The notes beneath the pieces are model-generated. The model saw only the letters and a program-made list of their open reading frames with translations. It was not told the origin of the DNA and made no database searches. Below, piece after piece: positions 12,290-26,060 of a stretch of 64,000 nucleotides of DNA. Position numbers and translations under genes: made by a program. The first letter of the stretch is position 1. The number at the start of each line of letters is the position of its first letter. Origin of the DNA: Cryptomeria japonica (taxonomy: Eukaryota; Streptophyta; Pinopsida; Cupressales; Cupressaceae); assembly GCF_030272615.1 (NCBI RefSeq), contig NC_081412.1, forward strand, positions 26,566,501-26,630,500, in the 5' to 3' direction.

Positions 12290-14149
12290 ATTCTACACAT
12301 AAAATTATCATTATACCTAGAGGAATATTGGTTGCACACCACAACTACTCTCGTTTAGAGTACTATCACGTTACTATAATTAATAAAATCACATCTTTAT
12401 GTAATCAAGTACATTTACATTATCTTATCACTCTAATTGTACCATATCACATTGCCACAATTTAGCAAAGTATATTTTTTATCCTTTCTATAGAGGCATA
12501 ATGCTTCAATTGGTGTCTCTTTCTCTACTTTTTTTTCTTTTCACAAATATTTGAAGCAACTTATTAGTTATAGTGTCTAATTCACTTGTGTGATAGATGA
12601 TAATCTTACATATCTTTCTTCTATTTTAAATTTCCTAGGGAATAGCTATGCCAAGAATAAGAACACAAGAAGAATTAGAGAATGGTTCATTAATTTACAT
12701 GGAACAAAATCCTTTCAAAATATCTAAATATTTACTTTTATGCATGGATAAAAATGATCATATATTTTGAAAATTATGGTCAAATTAGATTTGCATGCAC
12801 CTCAAAGTAGGGGATAAGATGTGATACGATCCACACATTTAATAATGGTAATGATGCAACATATAGAATAGATCTCACACAATACGAGTGATGTTTGTGG
12901 TCCTTGAGATGCCCTAATATCTACACTATGTAGAAATAGAATAAGCCCTTGGTATACAGTAACACCATATAATATTTCAAATGGAAGCAACCACTTTTCA
13001 CCATATTTCTAGGAGATTCTAACTATAATATCATAATCAACACATATTCTTCAATTATATTCACCACCTATACATCACACCTAATAACATAATGAAGGGT
13101 ATAATCCTAATGAAGACCTACTCATTACTTAATTTAATGAATTACACAAATTATCCATGTGATCCAATATAACTAACTAAAGGGATATGAGCCACAATAT
13201 AACATCTCCATCCCACCTAAATGTATTTTATAATCATCCCTAGATACATCAAAAAATTAAAAAGCAAAATTTTAATAACCATGCTAATTCCCATTTGATG
13301 TTGTGTACATTTTAATGGAATGCATTAATATAATTACATGTTGATAATTGGCACACTCTTGTGCTTAGTTTGGTTCACAACTTGGTGCTACACTTTTCCC
13401 ATGTACTAACCTTATCTCATCTTTAATTACATATATTTTGTAAATTTTCTATTTAAGCATAATTAATTAACCTACATTCACACTTGTATCCATAATTATG
13501 ATTCTTACCTTGAACCCAACACCTTTGGGTCCATGGTCAATCCCAAATATCCTGGTACCTAACTTATGAGATGTAAGATTGATCCCAAAGCTGAAATATT
13601 GATTCAAATTATAGAGTTTTTGCCCCCTTTTCACTAGTGGTTGTGAGTTAATTTGACTATTTTTGTGAATTATTGTTATTTCTTGTATTTAAAGATTATT
13701 TTTTGTAATTATTATACACTTAAGGAGAATTTGGATCTAGGAGAAAATCATTACAACACATTTTTTTTTCTATGAGATAGATAATCTTAGTTTGCAGTAG
13801 AAACATAATATGCCATATACAGGTTTGTGCATGTTATTTGCATTCTTTTTTCAAGTCATAAAACTAATCCAATGAGGGTTGACCCCATAGAAATTGATCC
13901 AAGTGATAAGATTGTGAACATAAATTTTTTAAATCTAAATTAATTATGTGACTTGGATTCAACAAAAAAAAAAAAATTATATGAAACATAAAACATTCAT
14001 TATATTATGAAAACTAATTTGTAAATTTTGTCAACTAAATTTTATACAACATCAGTATTAATTTTTCATTGTTATATTTAAAACTAAAGATATCTATAAT
14101 TATTTAATTTCACAATATTTATTCAAATTATCAAACCCAAAGATATGAT
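12290..14149. other. AT-rich intergenic DNA, nothing firmly recognised
   Basis: No gene is supported. A short minus-strand stretch at 12,802-12,990 contains LPFEILYGV, which faintly resembles a retroelement integrase C-terminal motif, but is too short to call. Confidence 0.4.
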
Positions 14150-14745
14150 ACGATTTTAAAATAAAAGCTAAAAATATCAAAATAATCTTCGCCATTAAAT
14201 AAAATTGAAAAATATATGTCACAATACATATGGCCTGTGTCAAAATACTTACTCATGAATCACATTTTTATTGTCTCTGTCATTCGCTTGCATCATTAGG
14301 TTAACCCTTGAATTTCGCGGTCAACGCTGGCTGTCCTGCAATTTTTTTGAGCCGATTATTCGTTCTATATCCTTTTAAATGTTAAGACAAGCTTTACTTA
14401 AAAAATAGATTTTAGATAAAAAAAATTCTCTTTCATATGATAAGTCTACCAAAAATTCTGATTGTATTTTAAAAAAAATCTCCATCCACTGATGGGAAAG
14501 ACGATTTACGCCCATAAATGCTTCAACATCCCACATTACTAACACTGACATTATTGACGTGAACATTCTTATACGGATAGTTTAAAAACAAATTCTTATA
14601 TTGGAACACATCATCTCACTATTAGAAGTTTTGAGAATTATTTTTATTGAATAGATGAAACAAAACTATTTTAGATTTGAGTGATACGTAGAGAATCTAA
14701 TTAGTGGATGAGTGGAAGGAGAAACTGGGGATTGTAAATAAAACT
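14150..14745. other. 3' flank of RLP copy 2
   Basis: This is the paralogous counterpart of 1-628: the same order of AATAATCTTC, GAAAAATATAT and ACATATGGC words, then the spacer that leads to the gene's stop codon. No gene is supported. Confidence 0.5.
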
Positions 14746-15296
14746 CTAACTACTTTGGTAAAATCTGCAACTCCGCATTAAGCCACTAATTTTTGGACTC
14801 CTCATGTAACACACAAGCCTGTCCCACCATACTATCAATGATATTGTTCCACCAAGTCCAATCCCAAATCCCAAGCCCACACCAATCATTGAAACTTGTA
14901 CATTCACTTTACTCCACACTGATTTACTCACCTTTTCTGAAGGTGCAGGCACTGCTGAACTTTTATTTTGTGGGTTTCCCTGGTAAGATCTATCATCAAA
15001 AGTCATAAACTGCGTTCCTCCAGGTATTGGCCCACAGAGATGGTTGAAGGATACATCCCAATAGTATAACTTGGACAACTTAGACAGATCCTCAGGTATT
15101 TCCCCATTCAAACTATTTTTAGACAAGTCCAGCTGCTCCAATGGTTCTATTTGCCCCAGAGATGCTGGTATAACACCTTCCAATTGGTTTCCACTCAAAT
15201 TTAGCAGCCTCAGCTGAGATAGATTCCCAATGTTCTTCGGTATTTACCCTCTTAAATTATTGTGTGAAAGATCTAGTATAGTGTTGGCGGCCAACA
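14746..15296 (-). pseudogene. LRR receptor-like protein gene, copy 2: 3' part
   Basis: This is the C-terminal portion of the gene whose 5' portion lies at 54,555-56,874. It encodes the end of the island segment (ANTILDLSHNN), four LRRs, the CGPIPGGTQ cap, the juxtamembrane stretch, a Gly-rich membrane helix (LGFGIGLGGTISLIVWW) and a short cytoplasmic tail ending at 14746. Compared with copy 1 it lacks several residues after YQGNP, including the PCLCGYPFERC block, so a cysteine pair is lost. A TAA at 15246-15244 replaces the GAA codon of copy 1. The reading frame runs to the copia insertion junction and resumes in frame on the other side of the nested elements. Confidence 0.85.
15292..15296. 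repeat. Left target-site duplication of the copia insertion (CAACA)
   Basis: CAACA directly precedes the first LTR. CAATA follows the last LTR base at 54,549. Copy 1 of the RLP gene has a single CAACA at the equivalent place, followed by CATATTCTAG (copy 2: CACATTCTAG). Confidence 0.85.
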
Positions 15297-15919
15297 TGTT
15301 GGAAAACTAATCCCAACTGCCTCATTTATTTCTGCCACTGTAAATCCTTATTTTTGGCCCCCTAACAAATTTTGCAAATATTCTCACATGTGTGAGATTT
15401 TATTCTCCGGCTAATATCATTTAATCAATATTTTGAAATTTGCAAGAGAGGACAGGTTTTGGTAGAAATGTAAATCTATATCTTCTTAGACAAGACTTCC
15501 CAGCTAGCAAAATTAAAATGCATTTACTTTTCTCCTTGGTTGGATCATACGAAACTTCTAGAAATGTCTTTGTTTTTTAATAGAAGTTTGGTGGTCATTT
15601 TGTAGTTAGTTTTATTGGAGATAATGAGAAGAAAAGAGTGCAGAGCAGAACAGCCACACATTTTCTATAACAGCAACTGAAAGAGACATCTAGTGCTGTA
15701 GCAACAGCCAATCAGGCATAGGGGAGTTTAAATTGTTTTATTTTTTAGAACAAATTTGAAAGCAGCAGCTTTGTAATTTTCTATTTAGTGTAGATCTTGT
15801 AAACATTGGTTTATGAATATAAATAGAAAAGGAATTTGGGCAAATTCTGTGTTTAAATTTCACTGCATTTCCTTTTACTGCTCTGTTTTTTCTTTCCATG
15901 TCCTCTGCCTCATCCTTCA
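15297..15919 (+). repeat. Copia LTR1
   Basis: Begins TGTTGGAAAACTAATCCCAA and ends CATCCTTCA; 623 bp. A TATA box (TATAAATA) lies at 15818-15825. LTR1 and LTR5 share small variants (CTGCCACTGTAAATCC) that the inner LTRs lack, as expected if they are the two original terminal LTRs. Confidence 0.93.
15818..15825 (+). promoter_or_regulatory. TATA box in copia LTR1
   Basis: TATAAATA lies about 95 bp before the LTR end and is preserved at the same place in all five LTRs (for example 15818, and just before the gypsy insertion in LTR5). It is probably the element's promoter, with the RNA start shortly downstream. Confidence 0.6.
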
Positions 15920-15921
15920 CG

Positions 15922-15933
15922 TGGTATCAGAGC
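15922..15933 (+). other. Copia primer-binding site, unit A
   Basis: TGGTATCAGAGC two bases after LTR1 is the classic complement of initiator tRNA-Met used by plant copia elements. Equivalent sites follow LTR2 (20945, with G in place of the last C), LTR3 (25968) and LTR4 (30988). Confidence 0.88.
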
Positions 15934-16014
15934 CAAAGGTCAGTAAGCTGAAGGTTGTTTGAGTTGAAGTTTCTTTTAAAATTTCAAGGAGTTTGAAGAT
16001 TTACACAGCCAACA

Positions 16015-19000
16015 ATGGGAAGCACCAGCACAAGCACAAGCTTTACAAACCCACAGATTCCACAATTTAATGGCAAGAACTATGACTACTGGGCAGTCAC
16101 AATGAAGACATTGTTTTGTGCTCAAGATTTGTGGGAATTTGTTGAGAATGGCTACCCAGAACCAATAGATACAGCAGCATATAATGCATTGTCTCAAGCA
16201 GATAAAGACTTTCTGAAGGAAAATAGAAAGAAAGATTCAAAAGCCCTCTTCTTAATCTTCCAAGGAGTCAATGAAAGCATTTTTCCAAGGATTCAAAGTG
16301 CAACAAAATCCAAACAAGCTTGGGATATTCTACAAATAGCATACCAGGGAATGGACAAAGTAAAGATAGCAAAACTACAAATGTTGAGAAGAGACTTTGA
16401 GACCATTCTAATGAAGGAGAATGAATCAATAGGCTCATTTTTTACACAAATTATTGGACTGGTTAATCAAATCAGATCTCATGGTGAGGCACTTGAAGAA
16501 AGAAGAGTAGTTGAGAAGATACTGAGAAGCCTACCTGCAAGGTTTATGCCAATTGTTGTAGCCATTGAAGAGACTAAGAATCTCTCTCAATTTTCAGTGG
16601 ATGAATTATAGGCATCACTCATTTCACATGAGCACAGGCTTAGTAGAACAACAAATTCATCATTGGAGCATGCCTTCAAAACACAAGCTACAATTAGCCA
16701 TGGTAGAGGTAGAGGAAGGTCAAACTCAAGAGGAAGAGGAAGAAATTCATATAGAGGTGGAAGAAGTAGCCCATCAGACTTAGGTGGAAGAAGTAACCCA
16801 TCAGCTTCAAGTGGAAGAGGCAGCAACCAAAATTTCAATAATAATCAACCCCAAGGTCAAAGGTATGATAAGTCACAAGTCCAATGTCATTATTGCAAAA
16901 AATATGGACATTATTTGAATGAATGTAGAAAGAAACAATATGACAATAGGCAGCAAAATGCAAATTTTACAAAAGAAAATGAAAATCAGGGTTGTATGTT
17001 TTTAGCTGATAATGTTGCACAAGAACCACAAAAGGATGTATGGTTTTTAGATTTAGGATGCAGCAATCATATGACTGGAAACGCAGAACTATTTTCTAGT
17101 TTGGATAAGAATATAAAATCAGACGTCACATTAGGCAATGATAATAAAGTTTCAGTAATGGGGAAAGGAAAAATTAATATTCTAACTAAGGAAGGGAAAA
17201 AAAGGTTCATTTCAGATGTATATTTTGTCCCTGGATTAAAACACAATTTGATGAGCAATGGGCAACTTATTCGAAAGGGATATAGAGTATTTTTCAAAAA
17301 TGAAGAATGCACAATCTTAGATAAGTACCCCAACAATCAACTTATTGCAAAAGTAAAAATGACAAATAATAGAATGTTTCCCCTTAGGATACAACTAGAT
17401 TTGAAGGCAGAATTTTCTCAAACACAACAACCAACAAACAAAGGAAAATGTGCAGCAGTCATCCAACCAATATTTCAAGTTGAAATTAAGGATGAAAATT
17501 GGTTATGGCATTTGAGATTTGGACACTTAAACTTTGGAGGCTTAAACCTATTGCATAGAAAGAACATGCTAAGGGGATTGCCACTCATAGAGAAACCAAC
17601 AAGATTATGTGAAGGTTGCATTCTAGGCAAACAGCATAGGGAATCATTCCCAATAGGAAAGTCAATGAGGGCAGTAGCCCCATTAGAGATTGTCCACTCA
17701 CACTTATGTGGTCCTATGCAAACATCATCAATTGGTGGAAGATATTATTTCATGACTTTCATTGATGACTATACAAGTAAAACTTGGGTCTTTTTCTTGA
17801 AACATAAGGATGAAGCATTTGATTACTTTCACCAATTCAAGGCCCTTGTGGAGAAGCAAAGTGGATATTATATCAAAGCATTAAGAATAGATAGAGATGG
17901 TGAGTATATCTCAAATGAATTCCAAAGATTTTGCAAGGATAATGGTATACACAAACAATCTACTACAAGGTACACACCTCAACAAAACGGTGTATCTGAA
18001 AGGAAAAATAGAACAATTATGGAAATGGCAAGGAGCATGCTAAAAGCAAAACATTTGTCAAATGAGTATTGGGTTGAAGCTGTCTCATGTGCAGTCTATA
18101 TAATAAATAGATGTCCAACCAAGAGTCTAAAGAATATGATTCCGGAAGAAGCATGGAGTGGAAGAAAACAAAAAGTTGCTCACATGAGAGTGTTTCGAAG
18201 CGTGGCATATGCGCATGTCCCAAATGAATTAAGAAACAAGCTGGATAGCAAGGGAGAAAGATGTATATTCATGGGATATAGCGAAGAATCAAAGGCATAT
18301 AAACTATACAATCCAATAACCAAAAAGGTAATAATCAGTAGAGATGTGCAATTTATTGAAGAGGAAGCATGGGATGGCATCTTAGAGAAAATTGTTATTG
18401 TAACAACAAGCATACAACAAGAAAATGGAGAAGAAATTAAGGTATTCCTCCAAATGTGACTCCTCCCACTCCCATTCAAAGTTAGCAAAGTGGTCCTCAA
18501 ATGACACCATCATCAAGCACAAGGACAACCTCACATATTCAAGCAAATACTCCTTAAAGTAGACAACAAACACAAACAACAATAGGAACTCATAGTGCAG
18601 GCCCATCAAGTCCACATTCTATAAGTTCAAATTCAAGTGACACATCAAATCCAATATTGGCAAGCATGAGAAGACAAAAATTCAGAAGTCTAAGAGACAT
18701 TTATGAGCAAAATGAAGGTGAGAATAACACAGGTCTGAATTCTCTTTTTGCATTATATTCACATATTGATGATCCCATTCATTTTGAAGATGCAATTAAG
18801 GATGACAACTGGATAAAAGCAATTAATGAAGAAATAAATGCAATAGAAAATAATGAAACTTGGGAGTTAGTGAGTATTCCAAAAGGAAAAGAAGTTATAG
18901 GTGTAAAGTGGGTGTATAAGACAAAATGCAATGTAGAAGGAAGGATTGAAAGGCATAAAGCAAGATTGGTTGTAAAGGGATACAAAAAACAACCAAGTAG

Positions 19001-20309
19001 AGACTATGATGAAACTTATGCTCTTGTTGCAAGGATGGAAACAATAAGGGCAGTCTTGGCTATAGCAGCTCAACATAAATGGAAGGAATATCAAATGGAC
19101 GTAAAGTCGGCATTTTTAAATGGAGTATTAAAAGAGGAGGTGTATATAGAACAACCACCTAGTTTTGAGGTTCAAGGACAAGAAGACAAAGTGTATAAGC
19201 TAAAAAAGGCACTTTATGGTTTGAAGCAAGCACCACGAGCATGGTATAGCAGAATTGACACATACTTCTTGAGCAATAATTTTAACAAAAGTGATGCTAA
19301 GCCCACTCTCTACATCAAGGAAGGTGATGGTAAGATCTGAATTGTTATTTTGTATGTAGATGACTTAATATTCACAAGAAATGATGATAATCTCATTGCT
19401 GATTTCAAAGAAACAATGAAAAGTGAATTTGAGATGACTGATATAGGGTTGTTAAGATACTTCCTCGGAATAGAAGTGCATCAAAAGAAGAATGGTATTT
19501 TTGTTTGTCAATCAAAGTATGCAGATCAAATCTTGAAGAGGTTTAAAATACAAAATAGCAAGTTTGCTCCAACACGAACAACCACAAGTCTTAAATTGAT
19601 TAAGGATGATTGCAGCAATAATGTCAATCCAAACCTTTACAAAAGCATGGTTGGAAGTTTAATGTATTTAACTGCAACAAGACTTGATATAATGTATGCA
19701 GTGAGTTTAATTTCAAGGTTTATGGAGACCCCAAAGGAGACACACCGGTTGGCAGCCAAAAGATTACTAAGATATGTTAATGGAACAAAGGCATATGGAA
19801 TATTGTATGGTGCAACAAATCATTTCAAGTTAGTTGGCTATACGAACTACGATTGGGCAGGTAGTTTAGATGATAGAAAAAGCACATTAGGTTATGCATT
19901 TCATTTGGGTTCAGGAGTCGTTTCTTGGGCTTCCAAGAAACAACCAATTGTTTCACTTTCTACAACTGAATCTGAGTTTATAGCAGCAACAGGGGCAGCA
20001 TGCCAAGCCATATGGATGAGAAGGATATTAAAAGATTTAAGACATGAACAAAAGGGGGCAACTACAATATTTTGTGATAACAATTCAGCAATTCCACTAT
20101 CCAAGAACACAGTTTTCCATAAAAGAAGCAAATATATTGATACAAGGTATCATTTTATAAGGGAACTAATCAATGATGGTCAAGTTATTTTGGAGCATTA
20201 CAGGTCTGAAGAACAGCATGCTGATATTTTTACAAAGGCATTAGCAAGAGATAGTTTTGTTCATCAAAGAGACAACTTGGCCACCATGGATGGCAGCAGT
20301 TGTGATTAA
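16015..20309 (+). pseudogene. Copia gag-pol, unit A (broken)
   Basis: Gag (UBN2-type) is followed by a zinc knuckle (CHYCKKYGHYLNEC), aspartic protease, GAG-pre-integrase (HLRFGHLNFGG), integrase core, RT (YVDD) and RNase H ending at 20309. Lesions are TAG at 16609, a 7-bp deletion near 18,440 that shifts the frame, TAG at 18483, TAA at 18555 and TGA at 19338. The protease motif reads D-L-G instead of D-S-G. The first integrase aspartate is His (HSHLCGPM). It is the only unit that keeps TCA, not a stop, in the Gly/Arg/Ser-rich stretch after gag. Confidence 0.92.
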
Positions 20310-20316
20310 GGGGAAG

Positions 20317-20942
20317 TGTTGGAAAACTAATCCCAACTGCCTCATTTATTTTTGCCACCGTAAATCATTATTTTTGGCCCCCCAACAAATTTTGCAAATA
20401 TTCTCACATGTGTGAGATTTTATTCTCCAGCTAATATCATTTAATCAATATTTTGAAATTTGCAAGAGAGGACAGGTTTTGGAAAAAATGTAAATCTATA
20501 TCTTCTTAGACAAGACTTCCCAACTAGCAAAATTAAAATCCATTTACTTTTCTCCTTGGTTGGATCATACGAAACTTCTAGAAATGTCTTTGTTTTTTAA
20601 TAGAAGTTTGGTGGTCATTTTGTAGTTAGTTTTATTGGAGATAATGAGAAGAAAAGAGTGCAGAGCAGAAAAGCCACGCATTTTCTATAACAGCAACTGA
20701 AAGAGACATCTACTGTTGTGGCAACAGCCAGTCAGAAATAGGGGAGTTTAAACTGTTTTATTTTTTAGAAAAAATTTGAAACCAGCAGCTTTGCGATTTT
20801 CTATTTGGTGTAGATCTTGTAAACATTGGTTTATGAATATAAATAGAAAAGGAATTTGGGCAAATTTTGTGTTTAAATTTCACTGCACGGTTTCCTTTTA
20901 CTACTCTGATTTTTCTTTTTATGTCCTCTGCCTCATCCTTCA
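20317..20942 (+). repeat. Copia LTR2 (shared by units A and B)
   Basis: 626 bp, from TGTTGGAAAACTAATCCC to CATCCTTCA. A short purine tract (AAGGGGAAG) precedes it. It carries private changes such as CCACCGTAAATCATTATT. Confidence 0.92.
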
Positions 20943-21037
20943 CGTGGTATCAGAGGCAAAGGTCAGTAAGCTAAAGGTTGTTTGAGTTGAAGTTTCTTTT
21001 AAAATTTCAAGGAGTTTGAAGATTTACACAGCCAACA

Positions 21038-24000
21038 ATGGCAAGCACAAGCACAAGCTTTACAAACCCACAAATTCCACAATTTAATGGCAAGAACTAT
21101 GACTACTGGGTAGTCACAATGAAGACATTGTTTTTTGCTCAAGATTTGTGGGAATTTGTTGAGAATGGCTACCCAGAACCAGTAGATACAGCAGCATATA
21201 ATGCATTGTCTCAGGCAGATAAAGACTTATTGAAGGAAAATAGAAACAAAGATTCAAAAGCCGTCTTCTTAATCTTCCAAAGAGTCAATGAAAGCATTTT
21301 TCCAAGGATTCAAAGTGCAACAAAATCCAAACAAGCTTGGGATATTCTGCAAATAGCATACCAGGGAATGGACAAAGTAAAGACAACAAAACTACAAATG
21401 TTGAGAAGAGACTTTGAGAGCATACTAATGAAGGAGAATGAATCAATAGGCTCATTTTTTACACAAATTATTGGACTGGTTAATCAAATCAGATCTCATG
21501 GTGAGGCTCTTGAAGAAAGAAGAGTAGTTGAGAAGACACTGAGAAGCCTACCTGCAAGGTTTATGCCAATTGTTGTAGCCATTGAAGAGACTAAGAATCT
21601 CTCTCAATTTTTAGTGGATGAATTACAGGCATCACTCATTTCACATGAGCACAGGCTTAGTAGAACAACAAATTCATCATTGGAGCATGCCTTCAAAACA
21701 CAAGCTACAATTAGCCATGGTAGAGGAAGAGGAAGGTCAAACACAAGAGGAAGAGGAAGAAATTCATATAGAGGTGGAAGAAGTAGCCTATAAGACTTAG
21801 GTGGAAGAAGTAACCCATCAGCTTCAAGTGGAAGAGGCAGCAACCAAAATTTCAATCATAATCAACCCCAAGGTCAAAGGTATGATAAGTCACAAGTCCA
21901 ATGTCATTATTGCAAAAAATATGGACATTATTTGAATGAATGTAGAAAGAAACAATATGACAATAGGCAGCAAAATGCAAATTTTACAAAAGAAAATGAA
22001 AATTAGGGTAGTATGTTTTTAGCTTGTAATGTTGCACATGAACCACAAAAGGATGTATGGTTTTTAGATTTAGGATGCAGCAATCATATGACTGGAAACG
22101 TAGAACTATTTTCTAGTTTAGATAAGAATATAAAATCATTCGTCACATTAGGCAATGATAACAAAGTTTCAGTATTGGGGAAAGGAAAAATTAATATTCT
22201 AACTAAGGAAGGGAAAAAAAGGTTCATTTCAGATGTATATTTTGTCCCTGGATTAAAACACAATTTGATGAGCATTGGGCAGCTTATTCAAAAGGGATAT
22301 AGAGTATTTTTCAAAAATGAAGAATGCACAATCTTAGATAAGTACCCCAACAATCAACTTATTGCAAAAGTAAGAATGACAAATAATAGAATGTTTCCCC
22401 ATAGGATACAACCAGATTTGAAGGCAGAATTTTCTCAAACACAACAACTAGCAAACAAAGCGAAATGTGCAACAGTCACCCAAACAATACTTCAAGCTGA
22501 AATTAAGGATGAAAATTGGTTATGGCATTTGATATCTGGACACTTAAACTTTGGAGGCTTAAATCTATTGCATAGAAAGAACATGGTAAGGGGATTGCCA
22601 CTCATAGAGAAACCAACAAGATTATGTGAAGGTTGCATTCTAGGCAAAGAGCATAGGGAATCAATCCCAATAGGAAAGTCAATGAGGGCAGTAGCCCCAT
22701 TAGAGATTTTCCACTCAGACTTATGCAGTCCTATGCAAACATCATCAATTGGTGGAAGATATTATTTCATGACTTTCATTGATGACTATACAAGTAAAAC
22801 TTGGGTCTTTTTCTTGAAACATAAGGATGAAGCATTTGATTAGTTTCGCCAATTCAAGGCCCTTGTGGAGAAGCAAAGTGGATATTATATCAAAGCATTA
22901 GGAACAGATAGAGGTGGTGAGTATATCTCAAATGAATTCCAAAGATTTTGCAAGGATAAAGGTATTCACAAACAATTTACTACAAGGTACACACCTCAAC
23001 AAAACGGTGTAGCTGAAAGGAAAAATAGAACAATTATGGAAATGGGAAGGAGCATGCTAAAAGCAAAACATTTGTCAAATGAGTATTGGGCTGAAGCTGT
23101 CTCATGTGCAGTCTATATAATAAATAGATGTCCAACAAAGAGTCTAAAGAATATGATTCTAGAAGAAGCATGGAGTGGAAGAAAACAAAATGTTTCTCAC
23201 ATGAGAGTGTTTGGATGTGTGGCATATGTGCATGTCCCAAATGAATTAAGAAAGAAGTTGGATAGCAAGGGAGAAAGATGTATATTCGTGGGATATAGCG
23301 AAGAATCAAAGGCATATAAACTATACAATCCAATAACCAAAAGGGTAATAATAAACAGAGATGTGCAATTTATTGAAGAGGTAGCATGGGATGGCACCTT
23401 AGAGAAAATAGTTAATGTAACAACAAGCATACAACAAGAAAATGGAGAAGAAATTATACCAGCAGGTATTCCTCCAAATGTGACTCCTCCCACTCCCATT
23501 CAAAGTCAGCAAAGTGGTCCTCAAATGACACCATCATCAAGCACAAGGACAGCCTCACATATTCAAGCAAATACTCCTTCAAGTAGACAACAAACACCAA
23601 CAACAATAGGAACTCATAGTGCAGGCCCATCAATTCCACATTCTATAAGTTCAAATTCAAGTGACACGTCAAATCCAATATTGGCAAGCATGAGAAGACA
23701 AAAATTCAGAAGTTTAAGAGACATTTATGAGCAAAATGAAGGTGAGAATAACACAGGTCTGAATTCTCTTTTTGCATTATATTCACATCTTGATGATCCC
23801 ATTCATTTTGAAGATGCAATTAAGGATGACAAGTGGATAAAAGCAATGGATGAAGAAATAAAAGCAATAGAAAATAATGAAACTTGGGAGTTAGTGAGTA
23901 TTCCAAAAGGAAAAGAAATTATAGGTGTAAAGTGGGTGTATAAGACAAAATGCAATGTAGAAGGAAGGATTGAAAGGCATAAAGAAAGATTGGTTGTCAA

Positions 24001-25333
24001 GGGATACAAACAAAAACTAGGTAGAGACTATGATGAAACTTATGCTCCTGTTGCAAGGATGGAAACAATAAGGGCAGTCTTGGCTATAGCAGCTCAACAT
24101 AAATGGAAGGAATATCAAATGGATGTAAAGTCTGTATTTTTAAATGGAGTATTAAAAGAGGAGGTGTATATAGAAAAACCACCTGGTTTTGAGGTTCAAG
24201 GACAAGAAGACAAAGTGTATAAGCTAAAAAAGGCACTTTATGGTTTGAAGCAAGCACCACGGGCATGGTATAGCAGAATTGACACATACTTCTTCAGCAA
24301 TAATTTTAACAAAAGTGATGCTGAGCCCACTCTCTACATCAAGGAAGGTGATGGTAACATCTTAATTGTTGTTTTGTATGTAGATGACTTAATATTCACA
24401 GGAAATGATGATAATCTCATTGCTGATTTCAAAGAAACAATGAAAAGTGAATTTGAGATGACTGATCTAGGGTTGTTAAGATACTTGCTAGGAATAGAAG
24501 TGCATCAAAAGAAGAATGGTATTTTTGTTTGTCAATCAAAGTATGCAAATCAGATCTTGAAGAGGTTTAAAATGCAAAATAGCAAGTTTGCTCCAACACC
24601 AACAACCACAGGTCTTAAATTGAGTAAGGATGATTGCAGCAATAATGTCAATCCAAACCTTTACAAAAGCATGGTTGGAAGTTTAATGTATCTAACTACA
24701 ACAAGACCTGATATAATGTATGCAGTGAGTTTAATTTCAAGGTTTATGGAGACCCCAAAGGAGACACACTGGTTGGCAACCAAAAGAATACTAAGATATG
24801 TTATTGGAACAAAGGCATATGGAATATTGTATGGTGCAACAAATCATTTCAAGTTAGTTGGCTACACAGACTATGATTGGGCAGGCAGTTTAGATGATAG
24901 AAAAAGCACATCAGGTTATGCATTTCATTTGGGTTCGGGAGTCGTTTCTTGGGCTTCCAAGAAACAACCAATTGTTTCACTTTCTACAACTGAATCTGAG
25001 TATATAGCAGCAACAGGGGTAGCATGCCAAGCCATATGGATGAGAAGGATATTAAAAGATTTAAGACATGAACAAAAGGGGGCAACTGCAATATTTTGTG
25101 ATAACTATTCAGCAATTGCACTATCCAAGAACACAATTTTTTATAAAAGAAGCAAACATATTGATACAAGGTATCATTTTATAAGGGAACTAATCAATGA
25201 TGGTGAAGTTATTTTGGAGCATTGCAGGTCTGAAGAACAATATGCTGATATTGTTACAAAGGCATTGGCAAGAGATAGTTTTGTTCATCAAAGAGACAAC
25301 TTGGGCATCATGGATGGCAGCAGTTGTGATTAA
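21038..25333 (+). pseudogene. Copia gag-pol, unit B (least broken)
   Basis: The domain order is the same as in unit A and there is no frameshift. Stops are TAA at 21791, TAG at 22004 and TAG at 22841. From 22865 to 25333 an 822-codon stretch stays open, covering the second half of integrase, the whole RT (YVDDLIFTGND) and RNase H. The integrase triad (DLC, DRGGEY, ERKNRT) is preserved. The gag stop found in A, C and D is absent here (CAG retained). The protease motif is D-L-G as in A, so autonomy is unlikely even apart from the stops. Confidence 0.92.
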
Positions 25334-25340
25334 GGGGGAG

Positions 25341-25965
25341 TGTTGGAAAACTAATACCAACTGCCTCATTTATTTCTACCACCGTAAATCCTTATTTTTG
25401 GCCCCCCAACAAATTTTGCAAATATTCTCACATGTGTGAGATTTTATTCTCCAGCTAATATCATTTAATCAATATTTTGAAATTTGCAAGAGAGGACAGG
25501 TTTTGGTAAAAATGTAAATCTATATCTTCTTAGACAAGACTTCCCAGCTAGCAAAATTAAAATGCATTTACTTTTCTCCTTGGTTGGATCATACGAAAGA
25601 TCTAGAAATGTCTTTGGTTTTTAATAGAAGTTTGGTGGTCATTTGGTAGTTATTTTGATTGGAGATAATGAGAAGAAAAGAGTGCAGAGCAGAACAACCA
25701 CGCATTTTCTATAACAACAACTGAAAGAGACATCTTGTGCTATAGAAACAGCCAGTCAGACATAGGGGAGTTTAAACTGTTTTATTTTTTCGAACAAATT
25801 TTAAAGCAGTAGCTTTGTAATTTTCTATTTGTTGTAGATCTTGTAAAAATTGGTTTATGAATATAAATAGAAAAGGAATTTGGGCGATTCTGTGTTTAAA
25901 TTTCACTGTACGGTTTCCTTTTACTGCTCTGATTTTTCTTTTCATGTCCTCTGCCTCATCCTTCA
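25341..25965 (+). repeat. Copia LTR3 (shared by units B and C)
   Basis: 625 bp. The preceding purine tract TAAGGGGGAG (25331-25340) is a typical polypurine tract. It shares CTACCACCGTAAATCC with LTR4. Confidence 0.92.
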
Positions 25966-26060
25966 TGTGGTATCAGAGCCAAAGGTCAGTAAGCTGAAGG
26001 TTATTTGAGTTGAAGTTTCTTTTAAAATTTCAAGGAGTTTGAAGATTTACACAGCCAACA

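Noticed and set aside
12802-12990. Minus-strand stretch with LPFEILYGV resembling a retroelement integrase C-terminal motif
   Set aside because: Only one short block matches and there is no flanking RT or integrase; chance similarity cannot be excluded.
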